Below, piece after piece: positions 45,088-54,099 of a DNA stretch of 64,000 nt. Below the pieces are notes generated by a model, which was not told the DNA's origin, did not search any database, and was given only the letters and a program-made list of their open reading frames with translations. A program made the translations under genes and the position numbers. Source of the stretch: Herbidospora daliensis (GTDB lineage: Bacteria; Actinomycetota; Actinomycetes; Streptosporangiales; Streptosporangiaceae). The stretch spans positions 434,001 through 498,000 of the forward strand of contig NZ_BBXF01000005.1 in assembly GCF_001570585.1 (NCBI RefSeq), read 5' to 3'. Within the stretch, counting starts at the first letter, position 1. Every line of letters begins with the position of its first letter.

Positions 45088-48000
45088 GTGCTACAGCGAA
45101 CCCTCATCACCGGTGCTGTGATATCAGCGCTGGTCGCGGCCGCCGCCGCCCCCGTCCAGGCGGCCCCCGCCGCAGGATCCGTCCCCCCGAAGACGATCAC
45201 CCTCGTCACCGGGGACACGGTCACCCTCCGCCCGCTCCCCGGCAAGCAGACCCAGCTGGACGTCCGGCCCGGCCCCGGCCGGGAGAAGATCACCTTCGTG
45301 CACCGGCGCGGCCAGGACGGCCTCAGCGTCGTCCCCGCCGACGCCATGCCCCTGCTCGCCCAAGGCCGGCTCGACCCCCGCCTGTTCAACGTCACCCGCC
45401 TCGCCGCACTCGGATACGACGACGCCGCCACCCCCGCGCTCCCCCTGATCGTCACCTACGGCGCCGACGTCACCGGCCTGCGCGTCGCCGGCGGACGCCC
45501 GCTGACCGCCATCAACGCGATCGCCCAGCGCGAGCCCCGCGCCTCCGCCGGCGCCCTGTGGGCGACGCTGACCGGCCGGGCCAAGGCCGCCGCCGCGCCC
45601 GAGAAGATCTGGCTCGACGGCAAATCCCGGCTGTCCCTGGACGTCAGCGTGCCGCACATCGGCGCGCCCCAGGCGTGGGCGGCCGGGCACACCGCGAAAG
45701 ACGTCAGCGTGGCCGTGCTCGACAGCGGCTACGACCCCGACCACCCCGACCTGAAGGGCCGGGTCGCCACGACCGCGAACTTCACCTCCGAACCCGACGT
45801 CCGTGACCTGAACGGGCACGGCACCCACGTCGCCTCGACCATCGCGGGCACCGGCGCCGCCTCCGGCGGCACCCACACCGGCGTCGCCCCCGGTGCCAAG
45901 CTGATGATCGGCAAGGTCTGCGACCAGTACGGCGACTGCCCCGACTCCGGCGTCATCGAAGCCATGACGTGGGCGGCGGAGAACGGCGCCAAGGTCGCCA
46001 ACCTCAGCCTCGGCAGCCCCGACGCGCCCGGCGACGACCCGCTGGAGCAGGCCGTCGACACCCTGACGGAGAAACACGGCACCCTGTTCGTCGTCGCCTC
46101 CGGCAACTCCGGCCCGCAGACGCTCAGCTCGCCCAGCAGCGCCGACCGGGCGCTGTCGGTCGGCGCGTCCCACCGCGACGCCGACGTCGTCGCCGACTTC
46201 AGCAGCACCGGCCCGCGCATCGACGACGGCGCGGTCAAACCCGACCTCGTCGCCCCCGGCGTCGGCATCGTGGCGGCCCTGGCCGGGAGCCAGACGTACA
46301 CGGCGATGAACGGCACGTCCATGGCCACGCCCCACGTGACCGGAGCGGCGGCGATCCTGGCCGGACAGCACCCCGGCTGGACCCCCGACCGCATCAAGGC
46401 CGCCCTCATGGCCTCCACCGCGCCCGGCGAGGAACTCGGCGCCTACGTCCAGGGTTCGGGCCGCGTGGACGTCGCCCGCGCGGTGACCCAGCAGGTCACC
46501 ACCGAGCCCGCCTCGCTGACCATGGGCGACTTCGAACTGCCCGTGCCGCCCGCCGAACGCACCCTCACCTACCGCAACGAGGGCGACGCCGCCGTCCGGC
46601 TCACCCTGAGCGTCGTCGCCAAGGACGAGCACGGCGTGACGGTCACGCCGTTCACGCTCGGCGCCACCTCGGTGCAGGTGCCCGCGCACGGCACCGCCCA
46701 GGTCCAGGTGGCCGCGGCCGCCTCGGCGGTCGGCCGCTACAGCGGCACCGTCATCGCCACCGGCGACGGGGTGTCGGTCCGCACCGGCATCGGCATGCGG
46801 GTCGAACCCGAGAAGCGGCACGTCAAACTGACCTTCACCGGCTCCGACCGCAAACCCGCCGCGACCGCCTTCGCCGGCGTCATCGACCTGGACGCCCAGG
46901 AGCAGACCAACCTCGACGTCTCCGGCGGCAGCCTCGACCTGAAACTGCCCAAGGGCCACCGCTACACGGTCGTCACCCTCATGCTCGACCACGACGGCAC
47001 CCTCGTGATGGCCGCCGACCCCGAGTTCACCCTGAACACCGACCGCGTCATCGCCGCCGACGCCCGCGCGGCCCGGCCGGTCGACGTCCGGACCCAGGAA
47101 CCCACCGCCCGGCTCGCCATGGGCATGATCGGCCTGCTCCAGCTCGTCGACGGCAAACAGCCCTTCGGCGTCGACGTCGACCTCGCCCGCGACGCCGCCC
47201 GGATCGAGGGCGTCAAGGCCATCCCGACGGGACGCACCGCGAGCAGGAAATTCGCCTACTACCGCTGGACCCAGTGGGCCAAGCCCAACGGCGACGGCTA
47301 CGACGCCAGCCCGTACTGGTACCACCTCATGAAGGCCGAACCCGGCATCCCGGCCGACCCCGGCTACCGCCCGCGCCGCCACGACCTCGCCGAGGTCACC
47401 TCGACGTACGCCGCCCAGCAGGACGGCAAACACGGCGAACGCTTCGCCCTCCCGGTCCTGTACGGCACCGAGGCGGCGTGGATGCCCTACGGCTCGTTGT
47501 CGACGTTCCCGCTGCCGTTCCGCCGCACCGAGTACTTCACGCCGGGCGAGACCACCTGGTACCCCTCCTTCATCCAGTACAAGGCCCTGGACGCCTGGGA
47601 CAACATCGACCAGTTCTTCTTCGGCCAGATGACCTCCTTCCGGGCCGGACAGAAGACGTCCGACCGCTGGAACACCGGCGTCTTCGGCGCCTCCCTCAGC
47701 CCCGGGAACGGCTCCTGGCGCGAGGGCGACCTGCTGCAGTTCGCCACCGGCCAGTTCGAGGACGCCGTCCCGGGCCGCTACTCCTTCGGCGAATACCAGA
47801 ACCCGCGCGCCACCCTCTACCGCGACGGCAAGGAGATCTTCAGCTCCGACTCCCACCTGCCCGGCACCGTCGACGTGCCCGCCGACACCAAGGAGAGCCA
47901 CTACCGGATCACCATGACGGCCGACCGGGCTCCCGCGATGACCCGCTTCTCCACCCGCGTGGACGCCGAGTGGACGTTCCGCTCGAAGACCCCCAAGCCC

Positions 48001-48342
48001 GGCACCCGCCAGCTGCTGCCGCTGATGTCCGTCCAGATCAGCCCCGACCTGGACGACCGCAACCGCGCCGCCACCGGCAAGACGCGCATCCCGCTGCGCC
48101 TCCAGCGCCAGGACGCCGCCCCCGCCCCCAAGGTGAAGACGCCGGCCGTCGAGATCTCCTACGACGACGGCCGCACCTGGCAGCCGGCGAAGGTCCACGC
48201 CGCCGGCAAGGACGCCTGGACCGCGGAGACCAGCCACCCCGCGACCGCCCGCGGCCGCTTCGCCTCCCTGCGGGTGAAGGTCGCCGACGCCGCCGGCAAC
48301 ACCTTCGCCGAAACGGTCATCAGGGCCTACGAGATCAAATGA
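45088..48342 (+). CDS. Large secreted S8 family serine peptidase
   Basis: A 1084-residue exported protease with Sec signal peptide (about 1-25), an inhibitor-like pro-region to about 190, and a subtilase domain with the full triad: Asp212 in V-L-D-S-G-Y-D, His244 in G-H-G-T-H-V-A and Ser411 in G-T-S-M-A-T-P-H-V. The C-terminal about 600 residues contain beta-sandwich domains found in large actinobacterial S8 enzymes. The GTG start is probably leaderless. It stands divergent from a TrmB-LuxR regulator. Expected role is extracellular protein degradation. Confidence 0.93.
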   Translation: MLQRTLITGAVISALVAAAAAPVQAAPAAGSVPPKTITLVTGDTVTLRPLPGKQTQLDVRPGPGREKITFVHRRGQDGLSVVPADAMPLLAQGRLDPRLFNVTRLAALGYDDAATPALPLIVTYGADVTGLRVAGGRPLTAINAIAQREPRASAGALWATLTGRAKAAAAPEKIWLDGKSRLSLDVSVPHIGAPQAWAAGHTAKDVSVAVLDSGYDPDHPDLKGRVATTANFTSEPDVRDLNGHGTHVASTIAGTGAASGGTHTGVAPGAKLMIGKVCDQYGDCPDSGVIEAMTWAAENGAKVANLSLGSPDAPGDDPLEQAVDTLTEKHGTLFVVASGNSGPQTLSSPSSADRALSVGASHRDADVVADFSSTGPRIDDGAVKPDLVAPGVGIVAALAGSQTYTAMNGTSMATPHVTGAAAILAGQHPGWTPDRIKAALMASTAPGEELGAYVQGSGRVDVARAVTQQVTTEPASLTMGDFELPVPPAERTLTYRNEGDAAVRLTLSVVAKDEHGVTVTPFTLGATSVQVPAHGTAQVQVAAAASAVGRYSGTVIATGDGVSVRTGIGMRVEPEKRHVKLTFTGSDRKPAATAFAGVIDLDAQEQTNLDVSGGSLDLKLPKGHRYTVVTLMLDHDGTLVMAADPEFTLNTDRVIAADARAARPVDVRTQEPTARLAMGMIGLLQLVDGKQPFGVDVDLARDAARIEGVKAIPTGRTASRKFAYYRWTQWAKPNGDGYDASPYWYHLMKAEPGIPADPGYRPRRHDLAEVTSTYAAQQDGKHGERFALPVLYGTEAAWMPYGSLSTFPLPFRRTEYFTPGETTWYPSFIQYKALDAWDNIDQFFFGQMTSFRAGQKTSDRWNTGVFGASLSPGNGSWREGDLLQFATGQFEDAVPGRYSFGEYQNPRATLYRDGKEIFSSDSHLPGTVDVPADTKESHYRITMTADRAPAMTRFSTRVDAEWTFRSKTPKPGTRQLLPLMSVQISPDLDDRNRAATGKTRIPLRLQRQDAAPAPKVKTPAVEISYDDGRTWQPAKVHAAGKDAWTAETSHPATARGRFASLRVKVADAAGNTFAETVIRAYEIK

Positions 48343-48352
48343 TCCCCATGTA

Positions 48353-48380
48353 GTTGTATGACACAACCAGATGGTTGTAT
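48353..48380 (+). promoter_or_regulatory. Overlapping palindromes, MarR operator and -10
   Basis: GTTGT (48353-48357) pairs with ACAAC (48363-48367), and ACAACCA (48363-48369) pairs with TGGTTGT (48372-48378), so one half-site is shared by two inverted repeats. TTGTAT at 48375-48380 can serve as -10, nine bases before the MarR ATG. This is a typical autoregulatory layout. Confidence 0.6.
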
Positions 48381-48389
48381 CGTCGAACC

Positions 48390-48818
48390 ATGTCCGGTGA
48401 TCGTGAGCTCCAGGAGGCCGTAGCCCGCTTCGTCCGGGCCTTCGGCCTCCACCAGCCCGACCAGACCCCCTGCGGACAACCCGTGCCCGTCTCGGAAGCC
48501 CACGCCCTCGGCGAACTGGCCCGAGACGGCGCACTCCGCCAGAGCGACCTCACGCAGCGGCTCCGCCTGGAGAAGAGCACCACCAGCCGCCTGGTCACCC
48601 AGCTCATCAACCGCGGCTGGGCCCGGCGAACCCCCGCCCCCGACGACGGCCGCGGCGTCCTGGTCGAACTCACCCCCCAGGGCGTGAACGCCGCCGCGCA
48701 ACTGGCAGCAGCACGGGCACGGCACTTCTCCGCCGTGCTGAACCGCGTCCCCGAGGGCGACCGCGCCGACGTGCTGCGCGCCCTGAACATCCTCACGGAG
48801 GCGATGGATGAGACCTAG
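48390..48818 (+). CDS. MarR family transcriptional regulator
   Basis: A 142-residue winged-helix regulator with L-T-Q-R-L-R-L-E-K-S-T-T-S-R-L-V (recognition helix) and the wing R-T-P-A-P-D-D-G-R-G-V-L-V-E-L-T. ATG 48390 is chosen because the upstream palindromes end just before it. It overlaps the next gene by 11 bases; MarR, a membrane protein and a GNAT enzyme form one operon. Confidence 0.9.
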   Translation: MSGDRELQEAVARFVRAFGLHQPDQTPCGQPVPVSEAHALGELARDGALRQSDLTQRLRLEKSTTSRLVTQLINRGWARRTPAPDDGRGVLVELTPQGVNAAAQLAAARARHFSAVLNRVPEGDRADVLRALNILTEAMDET

Positions 48819-49284
48819 AACCTGGTGGCTCCTCGGCGCGCTGACCGTGCTCACGGTCGCCTCGATCGCCGTGTACGCCACCACCGACCGGCAGGCCGAG
48901 ATCGCGGCCAAAGGACAGCAGGTCATGCCGTTCGACCTCGACAGAACCACCCACCGATTCGCCAAATCACCGACCGGCGGCACCCAGACCGTCGTCTCCG
49001 ACGACACCGACGACACCCAGCAGATCCGCCTCATCCGCGACCACCTGACCGAAGAGGCCACCCGCTTCGAGGCAGGCGACTACGGCGACCCCGCCTCCAT
49101 CCACGGACGCGAAATGCCCGGCCTACGTCAACTCGAACAAGGCCACCAAGCCGTCGACGTCCACTACGCCGAAACCCCCACCGGCGCCCAGATCACCTAC
49201 ACCACCACCGACGCATCCATGGTCACAGCCCTGCACGCCTGGTTCGACGCCCAGATCAGCGACCACGGCGACCACGCCTCATGA
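48808..49284 (+). CDS. Small membrane-anchored protein, unknown function
   Basis: A 158-residue protein with one N-terminal helix (about 7-24) and an exported soluble part with D-D-T-D-D-T-Q-Q-I-R-L-I-R-D-H and H-G-R-E-M-P-G-L motifs. The same type of protein occurs next to MarR genes in other actinomycetes, but I know of no assigned role. It overlaps both neighbours. Confidence 0.75.
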   Translation: MRPRTWWLLGALTVLTVASIAVYATTDRQAEIAAKGQQVMPFDLDRTTHRFAKSPTGGTQTVVSDDTDDTQQIRLIRDHLTEEATRFEAGDYGDPASIHGREMPGLRQLEQGHQAVDVHYAETPTGAQITYTTTDASMVTALHAWFDAQISDHGDHAS

Positions 49285-49724
49285 GGAAAGCAACCGCAGT
49301 CACGATCCGCCGCGCCCAAGCCGGCGACGCCTCCACCGTCCGCGACCTGATCCTGGCCCTGGCCGACCACCAGAACCAGGCCGACGCCGTCACCGTGACC
49401 GACCTCGAAGGCATGCTCTCCCGCCCGGAGATCGTCTACCTGATCGCCGAACGCGACGGCCGGCCCGTCGGCTACGTCTCATGGCTGGAACGCACGAGCT
49501 TCTGGTCCGGCGACGAATACCTCGCCCTGGACGACCTGTTCGTCGCCGAATCCGAACGCGGCAACGGCATCGGAGAGAGACTGATGCACGCGGCAGCCGA
49601 CGCGGCGAAGGGCAAGGTCATCCGATGGGAGGTAGCCGAAGCCAACGTGGCGGCCCAACGGTTCTACGAACGCATCGGCGCCCGACTCGTCTCGAAGAAG
49701 ATCTGCCGCTGGCAACCCCACTGA
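49281..49724 (+). CDS. GNAT family N-acetyltransferase
   Basis: A 147-residue acyltransferase. The acetyl-CoA loop is S-E-R-G-N-G-I-G-E-R-L-M (R-x-x-G-x-G/A), preceded by the beta-strand L-D-D-L-F-V and followed by A-A-Q-R-F-Y-E-R-I-G-A. The substrate is unknown. Start is coupled to the preceding stop by ATGA. Confidence 0.88.
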   Translation: MRKATAVTIRRAQAGDASTVRDLILALADHQNQADAVTVTDLEGMLSRPEIVYLIAERDGRPVGYVSWLERTSFWSGDEYLALDDLFVAESERGNGIGERLMHAAADAAKGKVIRWEVAEANVAAQRFYERIGARLVSKKICRWQPH

Positions 49725-49732
49725 CAACGTGG

Positions 49733-50074
49733 CCGCACCGTGACGGCAAGTCATGGGTCCGGATGAAGCCGAATCCCGTCTACGAGCGGGCGTACACCGG
49801 CCAGCCGATCGACGTGTTCGACCCGCGGATGCTCGTGCGGAACGCCACCCCTAAGGCCGTGCCCGGCGGATACGCCTACAAAGGCGTCGTAACCCTCGGC
49901 AAACTGGGTGTCGCCTCCGTCAGCCGCAACTGGTGGCTCCGGACCGTGGATTTCCTCGGCGGCGGAGAGCCGAAGCTCGGGAGGAGCTACGACACCCGCT
50001 ACCGCGACTGGGGACTCCCCCCGGTGATCACCGTCCCGCCCGCCGACCAGGTGATCGACGAGCGCGACTGGTGA
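49733..50074 (+). pseudogene. C-terminal fragment of an LppX/LprG-like exported protein
   Basis: The frame opens with D-G-K-S-W-V-R-M-K-P just after the GNAT stop and ends R-D-W-G-L-P-P-V-I-T-V-P-P-A-D. D-G-K-x-W-V/L-R is a conserved internal strand of LppX/LprAFG-like lipoproteins, and the ending resembles the C terminus of the intact protein at 53,344-54,090. No signal sequence or lipobox precedes it, so the N-terminal half has been lost. An ATG at 49763 could still start a 103-residue product. Confidence 0.6.
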
Positions 50075-50079
50075 CCCGG

Positions 50080-51285
50080 TCAGGCGGTCAGCTCCGCCAA
50101 CGCGTCGAGCAGCCGGTCGACGTCTGACCTGTCGTTGTAGTGCACCAACCCGGCCCGCACACCCGAACCGGCGTCCCGGATGCCGAAAGCCTGAGTGAGC
50201 TCCCACGCGTAGCAGTGCCCGTCCCACACATTGACCCGGCGGGCGGCCAGATGCTCGGCCACCTGACGAGGCGTGTGCCCCGCGACGGCGAAGAACGCCG
50301 TGGCGGTACGCCGCCCAGGCGAACCCACCAGCCCCACACCCGGCAACGCGGACAGCCCCTTGAGCAGATGGGCGAACTCGGCCTGCTCATGCGCTTCGAC
50401 CGCCGCCATCGAGGCCAGCAGCCGCTCCCGCCGACTGCCGGTCGCCTCTGGGTCGAGCCCGGCCAGATGATCGACCGCCGCGGCCACCCCCGCCAGATCG
50501 GCGAAAGGCAACGTGCCCGTCTCGAACCGATCCGGCACCTCCGCCGGCGAGGACGCGAGCTTGTCGGGCGACAGCCGTTCGAGCAACTCCGGACGGGCGA
50601 TCACAGCACCGATGTGCGGCCCCGACCACTTGTAGGAACTGGTCGCGTAGAAGTCCGCACCCAGAGCGACCATGTCGACCGGGGTGTGCGGGGTGGCGTG
50701 CACACCATCGACATAGGTCAACGCGCCCACCGCATGAGCGCGATCGGTGATGCGCCGGACATCGGGCCTGGTGCCCAGGATGTTGCTCGCAGCGGTGACC
50801 GCGACCATTCTGGTCTTCTCGGTCACCAACTCGTCGTACTGCCCAGCCGGCAACTCCCCGCTCGGCACCTCGACCGACGCCCACCGGACCTTGGCCCCGG
50901 CCCGCTCGGCGGCCTGCACCCACGGCCGCACGTTGGCGTCATGGTCGAGCCGGGACACCACGATCTCGTCGTCCGGCCCCCAGTCCTTCGCCAGGGCATA
51001 GGCGAACCGGTAGGTCAACGTGGTCATGTTCGGACCGAACACCACACCACCCGCGTCCCCGCCGACCAGATCCGCCACGGCCTCACGCGCCCGCGTCACG
51101 ATCTCGTCCGAACGCGCGCTGGCCGGGAAGGTGCCGTGAGCGTTGCCGATGCCCGCCGTGTAGGCGGCGGCGATGGCGTCGATGACCGGCTGGGGTACCT
51201 GGGTGCCCGCGGCGGCGTCCAACCAGGCATAACCGTCAGCAAGGGCGGGATAAAACGCGCGAATCCGCGCAACGTCGAAGCTCAT
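50080..51285 (-). CDS. Cysteine desulfurase-like class V aminotransferase
   Basis: A 401-residue PLP enzyme of the cysteine-desulfurase-like family (TIGR01976 type). The PLP lysine lies in S-S-Y-K-W-S-G-P-H, and N-I-L-G-T-R-P-D, D-G-V-H-A-T-P-H (PLP Asp/His) and F-E-T-G-T-L-P are present. The only cysteine in the C-terminal active-site region is in D-G-H-C-Y-A-W-E, so desulfurase activity is possible but unproven. A C-terminal fragment of a related gene lies at 52,280-52,410. Confidence 0.87.
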   Translation of the reverse strand: MSFDVARIRAFYPALADGYAWLDAAAGTQVPQPVIDAIAAAYTAGIGNAHGTFPASARSDEIVTRAREAVADLVGGDAGGVVFGPNMTTLTYRFAYALAKDWGPDDEIVVSRLDHDANVRPWVQAAERAGAKVRWASVEVPSGELPAGQYDELVTEKTRMVAVTAASNILGTRPDVRRITDRAHAVGALTYVDGVHATPHTPVDMVALGADFYATSSYKWSGPHIGAVIARPELLERLSPDKLASSPAEVPDRFETGTLPFADLAGVAAAVDHLAGLDPEATGSRRERLLASMAAVEAHEQAEFAHLLKGLSALPGVGLVGSPGRRTATAFFAVAGHTPRQVAEHLAARRVNVWDGHCYAWELTQAFGIRDAGSGVRAGLVHYNDRSDVDRLLDALAELTA

Positions 51286-51604
51286 GCCACCACAGTCTCC
51301 CCGGTCACCCCGCCATACGGTAAGGGCCGAAATCCGCCGGGACGACCAAACGCCGACCACCGCCCGATCGACTCTTGAGTGCGATGCTGCTGACTTCCCC
51401 CAACCACGACGCATGAGCGACGCTGACCGCCCTGCTAGTCGGCCGCGCTGCTAGTCGGCCGCGCTGGTGGTGGCGAGCTCACTGACGGCTTGGGTCGCCA
51501 TGCGCCTGATCGCCGAATGGCAGGGCCTCACCTGTATGGTTCCGGCGAGGCTGATCGAAATCCGGCGGAACACCTCACGGCAACCGATCTTCCACCTGGA
51601 TATG
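51286..51604. other. Intergenic gap with a 16-bp tandem duplication
   Basis: This includes the promoter region of the desulfurase-like gene. A 16-base unit starting GCTAGTCGGCC is present twice in tandem (51434-51449 and 51450-51465). A minus-strand frame of 91 codons across this gap ends at the repeat, but it has no motif and no ribosome-binding site. I see no supported gene. Confidence 0.6.
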
Positions 51605-52212
51605 GGCCGCCGACCCAGACTCGTGTGAACGGCACTTGGGGACATGATGTGGGACCCCTGCCTGACACCCGGCCGACAATCACTCCGCGCTAAGGCTGGC
51701 AGGAGGCTCACGACCTGTATCGACACGCCTGCTCAACTCCGATGGGTCCGCGAGTGCGACGCATCGGATCTCGTCCAGAAAGCCTTCGAGGCGTCTGTGG
51801 CGCCTGCGACGACGTCGACCTGCTCAGTCCCCCGGTCAGCGCAGGCAGTGGCTGTGCCAGGCGCTCAAGTACAACGTCGCTCACCCTCTGCGGAGGCCCC
51901 GTAACCGGCGCTTGGCCCCGTCCAGGACGAAGGGCCTCGCCGTTGTTGCAGGTTTTTTTCGCAGGTAAAAAAATATTGCAACGATCCAGCGCCCCAGCGC
52001 CTTTACAAAGTAAGTCTCAGCGATACATCCCCGCCATACCGAGCGCCCTCGTCCATCATCGCCCGCAACTCCGGCACCTCGATCACCTCCAATCCCAGCC
52101 GGTCGGGATCGCGCAGCGCGGAGGCCGCGCTCTTCTCCGATCCTGTATGTCAGCAGCCCCTCTCCCCCAATCGCCTGCCGGATCCGGGCCGTCCCCGGTG
52201 TAACAGCCTTCG
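51605..52212. pseudogene. Duplicated decay segment, copy A: ends of two convergent dead genes
   Basis: This segment aligns with 55,606-56,228. Plus strand: fragments A-S-D-L-V-Q-K-A-F-E-A and W-L-C-Q-A-L-K-Y in different frames. Minus strand: a C-terminal tail D-P-D-R-L-G-L-E-V-I-E-V-P-E-L-R-A-M-M running to V-S-L-R-L-T-L and a TAA at 52003-52005. The 23 bases at 51997-52019 are identical in copy B. I cannot name the ancestral genes; both frames are broken. Confidence 0.65.
51945..51982. repeat. 38-base AT-rich palindrome between convergent remnants
   Basis: GTTGCA (51945-51950) and TGCAAC (51977-51982) enclose T7 (51953-51959) and A7 (51967-51973). It is the most AT-rich structure in the window and occupies the same place as the terminator in copy B, so it is likely an old bidirectional terminator. 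Confidence 0.7.
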
Positions 52213-52279
52213 TCATCTGGACCCCGCCTCGCGGCTCGCCTGACCACGCCGCCCGGCAAGGTCCTCCCTCGCCTTTTCG

Positions 52280-52410
52280 GGACGTTCTCGAGGACCGGCG
52301 ACGCGTTCTAGCCGCCCACCATGTCAACGTGTGGGAGCTCCCCCAGGGCCTTCGGCATCCGCGACAGATCAGACGTCGACCGCGTGCTCAACGCCCGGGA
52401 AGACCTGTGA
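52280..52410 (+). pseudogene. C-terminal remnant of a cysteine desulfurase-like gene
   Basis: The plus strand encodes L-A-A-H-H-V-N-V-W-E and, after a frame change, A-F-G-I-R-D-R-S-D-V-D-R-V-L-N-A before a TGA at 52408-52410. These match L-A-A-R-R-V-N-V-W-D and A-F-G-I-R-D ... R-S-D-V-D-R-L-L-D-A of the intact enzyme at 50,080-51,285. The central D-G-H-C-Y-A-W-E region is deleted. Its end overlaps the 3' end of the phosphotransferase gene on the other strand. Confidence 0.75.
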
Positions 52411-53284
52411 CGACACGTTGAAGCGCCGCCCGGCCGACCGGCCCCCAGTTCGGCTTGCCGCCGGGCAGGCCCCGATCTCCGTTCCGCCCCATGAGCAGGA
52501 GGAACAGGCTCTTCATGGCGGCCAGCCCACGGGCGCGCCGGATCGTCGCCTCGTCGGCACGCGCGTAGGTCTCGAAGAACCGTGCGGCCGCGCCCTCGGG
52601 CAGCAGCACCCACGCGGCGGCGAGGTCCCACGCCGGGTCGCCGGCGAACAGGTCGCCGAAGTCGATGACGCCCGAGAGCGTTCCGTCCGAGACGACGACG
52701 TTCGCGGGATGCAGGTCCCCGTGCACCCACACGGGCGGGCCCTCCCACGCGGGGGCCGCGACCGCGTCGTCCCACACGTCCCGGACGGCGGCGGCGAGGT
52801 CGTCCGGGACGGCCTGGAAGAAGTGCTCGAAGCCGTCCGCGCAGTCCCGGGGATGGGCGCCGCGGTCCGAGGCGATCGGCGCCTCGGCGGGCGCCGCCAC
52901 GTGCAGCGCCCGCAGGAAACCCGCCAGCGTGTCGGCCGCGTGGGCGCCGCGGCTGATCGAGCCGTGGTCCAGCGGCTCGCCGGGAATCCACGTCATCACG
53001 GTCCAGTGCTTGGGGAAACGCTCGCACGGTTCGCCGAACCGCACGGGGACCGGCACCGGGAGCGGCAGACGCCGGGCCAGCACGGGCAACCACCGCCGCT
53101 CCTTGAGCTGGGAGTCCGGGGTGAGGTCCATCCGCTGCATACGAACGACCAGTTCGTCGCCGAGACGCCACATCTGATTGCCCCAGCCGCCCGCCACCTC
53201 GCTGACGGCCAGCCCCGCGAGGTCGGGATGTTGCTCCCGCAGCAGCGCGCGGACCAGGTCTGCGGTGATCTCGATGCCGGTCAT
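52388..53284 (-). CDS. Aminoglycoside phosphotransferase (APH) family protein
   Basis: A 298-residue kinase-like enzyme. The Brenner motif is V-H-G-D-L-H-P-A-N-V-V-V, followed by G-V-I-D-F-G-D-L-F-A-G-D-P-A-W-D-L-A, both intact. The ATP-binding N lobe begins with V-A-G-G-W-G-N-Q. It may phosphorylate an antibiotic, a sugar or a small metabolite; family membership alone does not imply resistance. ATG 53284 is preferred to the longer frame. No ribosome-binding site is strong. Confidence 0.85.
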   Translation of the reverse strand: MTGIEITADLVRALLREQHPDLAGLAVSEVAGGWGNQMWRLGDELVVRMQRMDLTPDSQLKERRWLPVLARRLPLPVPVPVRFGEPCERFPKHWTVMTWIPGEPLDHGSISRGAHAADTLAGFLRALHVAAPAEAPIASDRGAHPRDCADGFEHFFQAVPDDLAAAVRDVWDDAVAAPAWEGPPVWVHGDLHPANVVVSDGTLSGVIDFGDLFAGDPAWDLAAAWVLLPEGAAARFFETYARADEATIRRARGLAAMKSLFLLLMGRNGDRGLPGGKPNWGPVGRAALQRVVTGLPGR

Positions 53285-53343
53285 GCGCAGCCACGGTACT
53301 GACTCGTGACGGCGCCGAGACACCGGTGATCGACGATCGCGTC

Positions 53344-54090
53344 ATGATCGCACTGAGAATCGCGGTGGCGGCCTCGTTACTCCTCCCGGCGTCGCCGGTA
53401 GAAGCGGATCAGCACTTCGGCGACGTCAGGCAGGCGGTCCTGCGTCATTCCGCCAAGAAGGGCGGCGTGTACTTCTCCACGAAGACGCGCGAGAAGATGG
53501 GCTCGGCCAAAAGGACGCACACCAGCGCGGGAGCCTTCCGGTTCAACCGGTCGGGGATCGCCCGTTCTGACGTCACGTACCTCGACGACGCGCGGATTCG
53601 CATCATCACGATCGGACTGCAGAGCTACAAGCGCACCACCTCGCTCTCGGGAAAGCCACGCTCCGCGAAATGGGAGGACTTCGGCGACGACGGCGGAGGT
53701 TTCACCTACGCGGACGACATGATCAGCGGCGTCAACGCGGCCTTCCTCGACCTGGTCGAGCTGCACGCCTCCGCAGGTGAGCCCGGTGGCGAGATAGACG
53801 GAGTGCCGACGACCCTGTACGACGGCTCCGTCGACGTGCGGAGTTTCGCGACCACCTTGGCCGGCGTCCGGTTCAGAGACGACCCTAATTCGGTCGGCGG
53901 GCGCGTCGAATGGCGTCTGTGGGCCGGTCCCGACGACCTGCCGCGGCGATTCACCGCCTCGATCGTCTGGGACATGACCGGCTCCCCCGGATATTTCGAG
54001 AGCGTGAACCTGACCACCTTCTACAAGCACTGGGACACCCGGGTCGAGATCAAGGCGCCGCCCAGAAAGTCCGTGGTCAAACCCTGGTGA
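53344..54090 (+). CDS. Secreted LppX/LprG-like protein
   Basis: A 248-residue protein with a Sec signal peptide (about 1-22, ending V-E-A) and no lipobox cysteine. The remainder fits the LppX/LprAFG half-barrel: E-I-D-G-V-P-T-T-L-Y and a C-terminal basic edge strand. Mycobacterial relatives carry lipids between membrane and envelope; the role here is unknown. GTG 53326 is an alternative start. A C-terminal fragment of a similar protein is found at 49,733-50,074. Confidence 0.7.
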   Translation: MIALRIAVAASLLLPASPVEADQHFGDVRQAVLRHSAKKGGVYFSTKTREKMGSAKRTHTSAGAFRFNRSGIARSDVTYLDDARIRIITIGLQSYKRTTSLSGKPRSAKWEDFGDDGGGFTYADDMISGVNAAFLDLVELHASAGEPGGEIDGVPTTLYDGSVDVRSFATTLAGVRFRDDPNSVGGRVEWRLWAGPDDLPRRFTASIVWDMTGSPGYFESVNLTTFYKHWDTRVEIKAPPRKSVVKPW

Positions 54091-54099
54091 CTCCCGCCA

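Noticed and set aside
45124-48534. A 1136-codon frame antisense to the S8 peptidase
   Set aside because: It mirrors the codon bias of the true gene, has no motif and no initiation signal.
51451-51726. A 91-codon minus-strand frame upstream of the desulfurase-like gene
   Set aside because: No ribosome-binding site or domain, it ends within a tandem duplication, and part lies in the duplicated decay segment.
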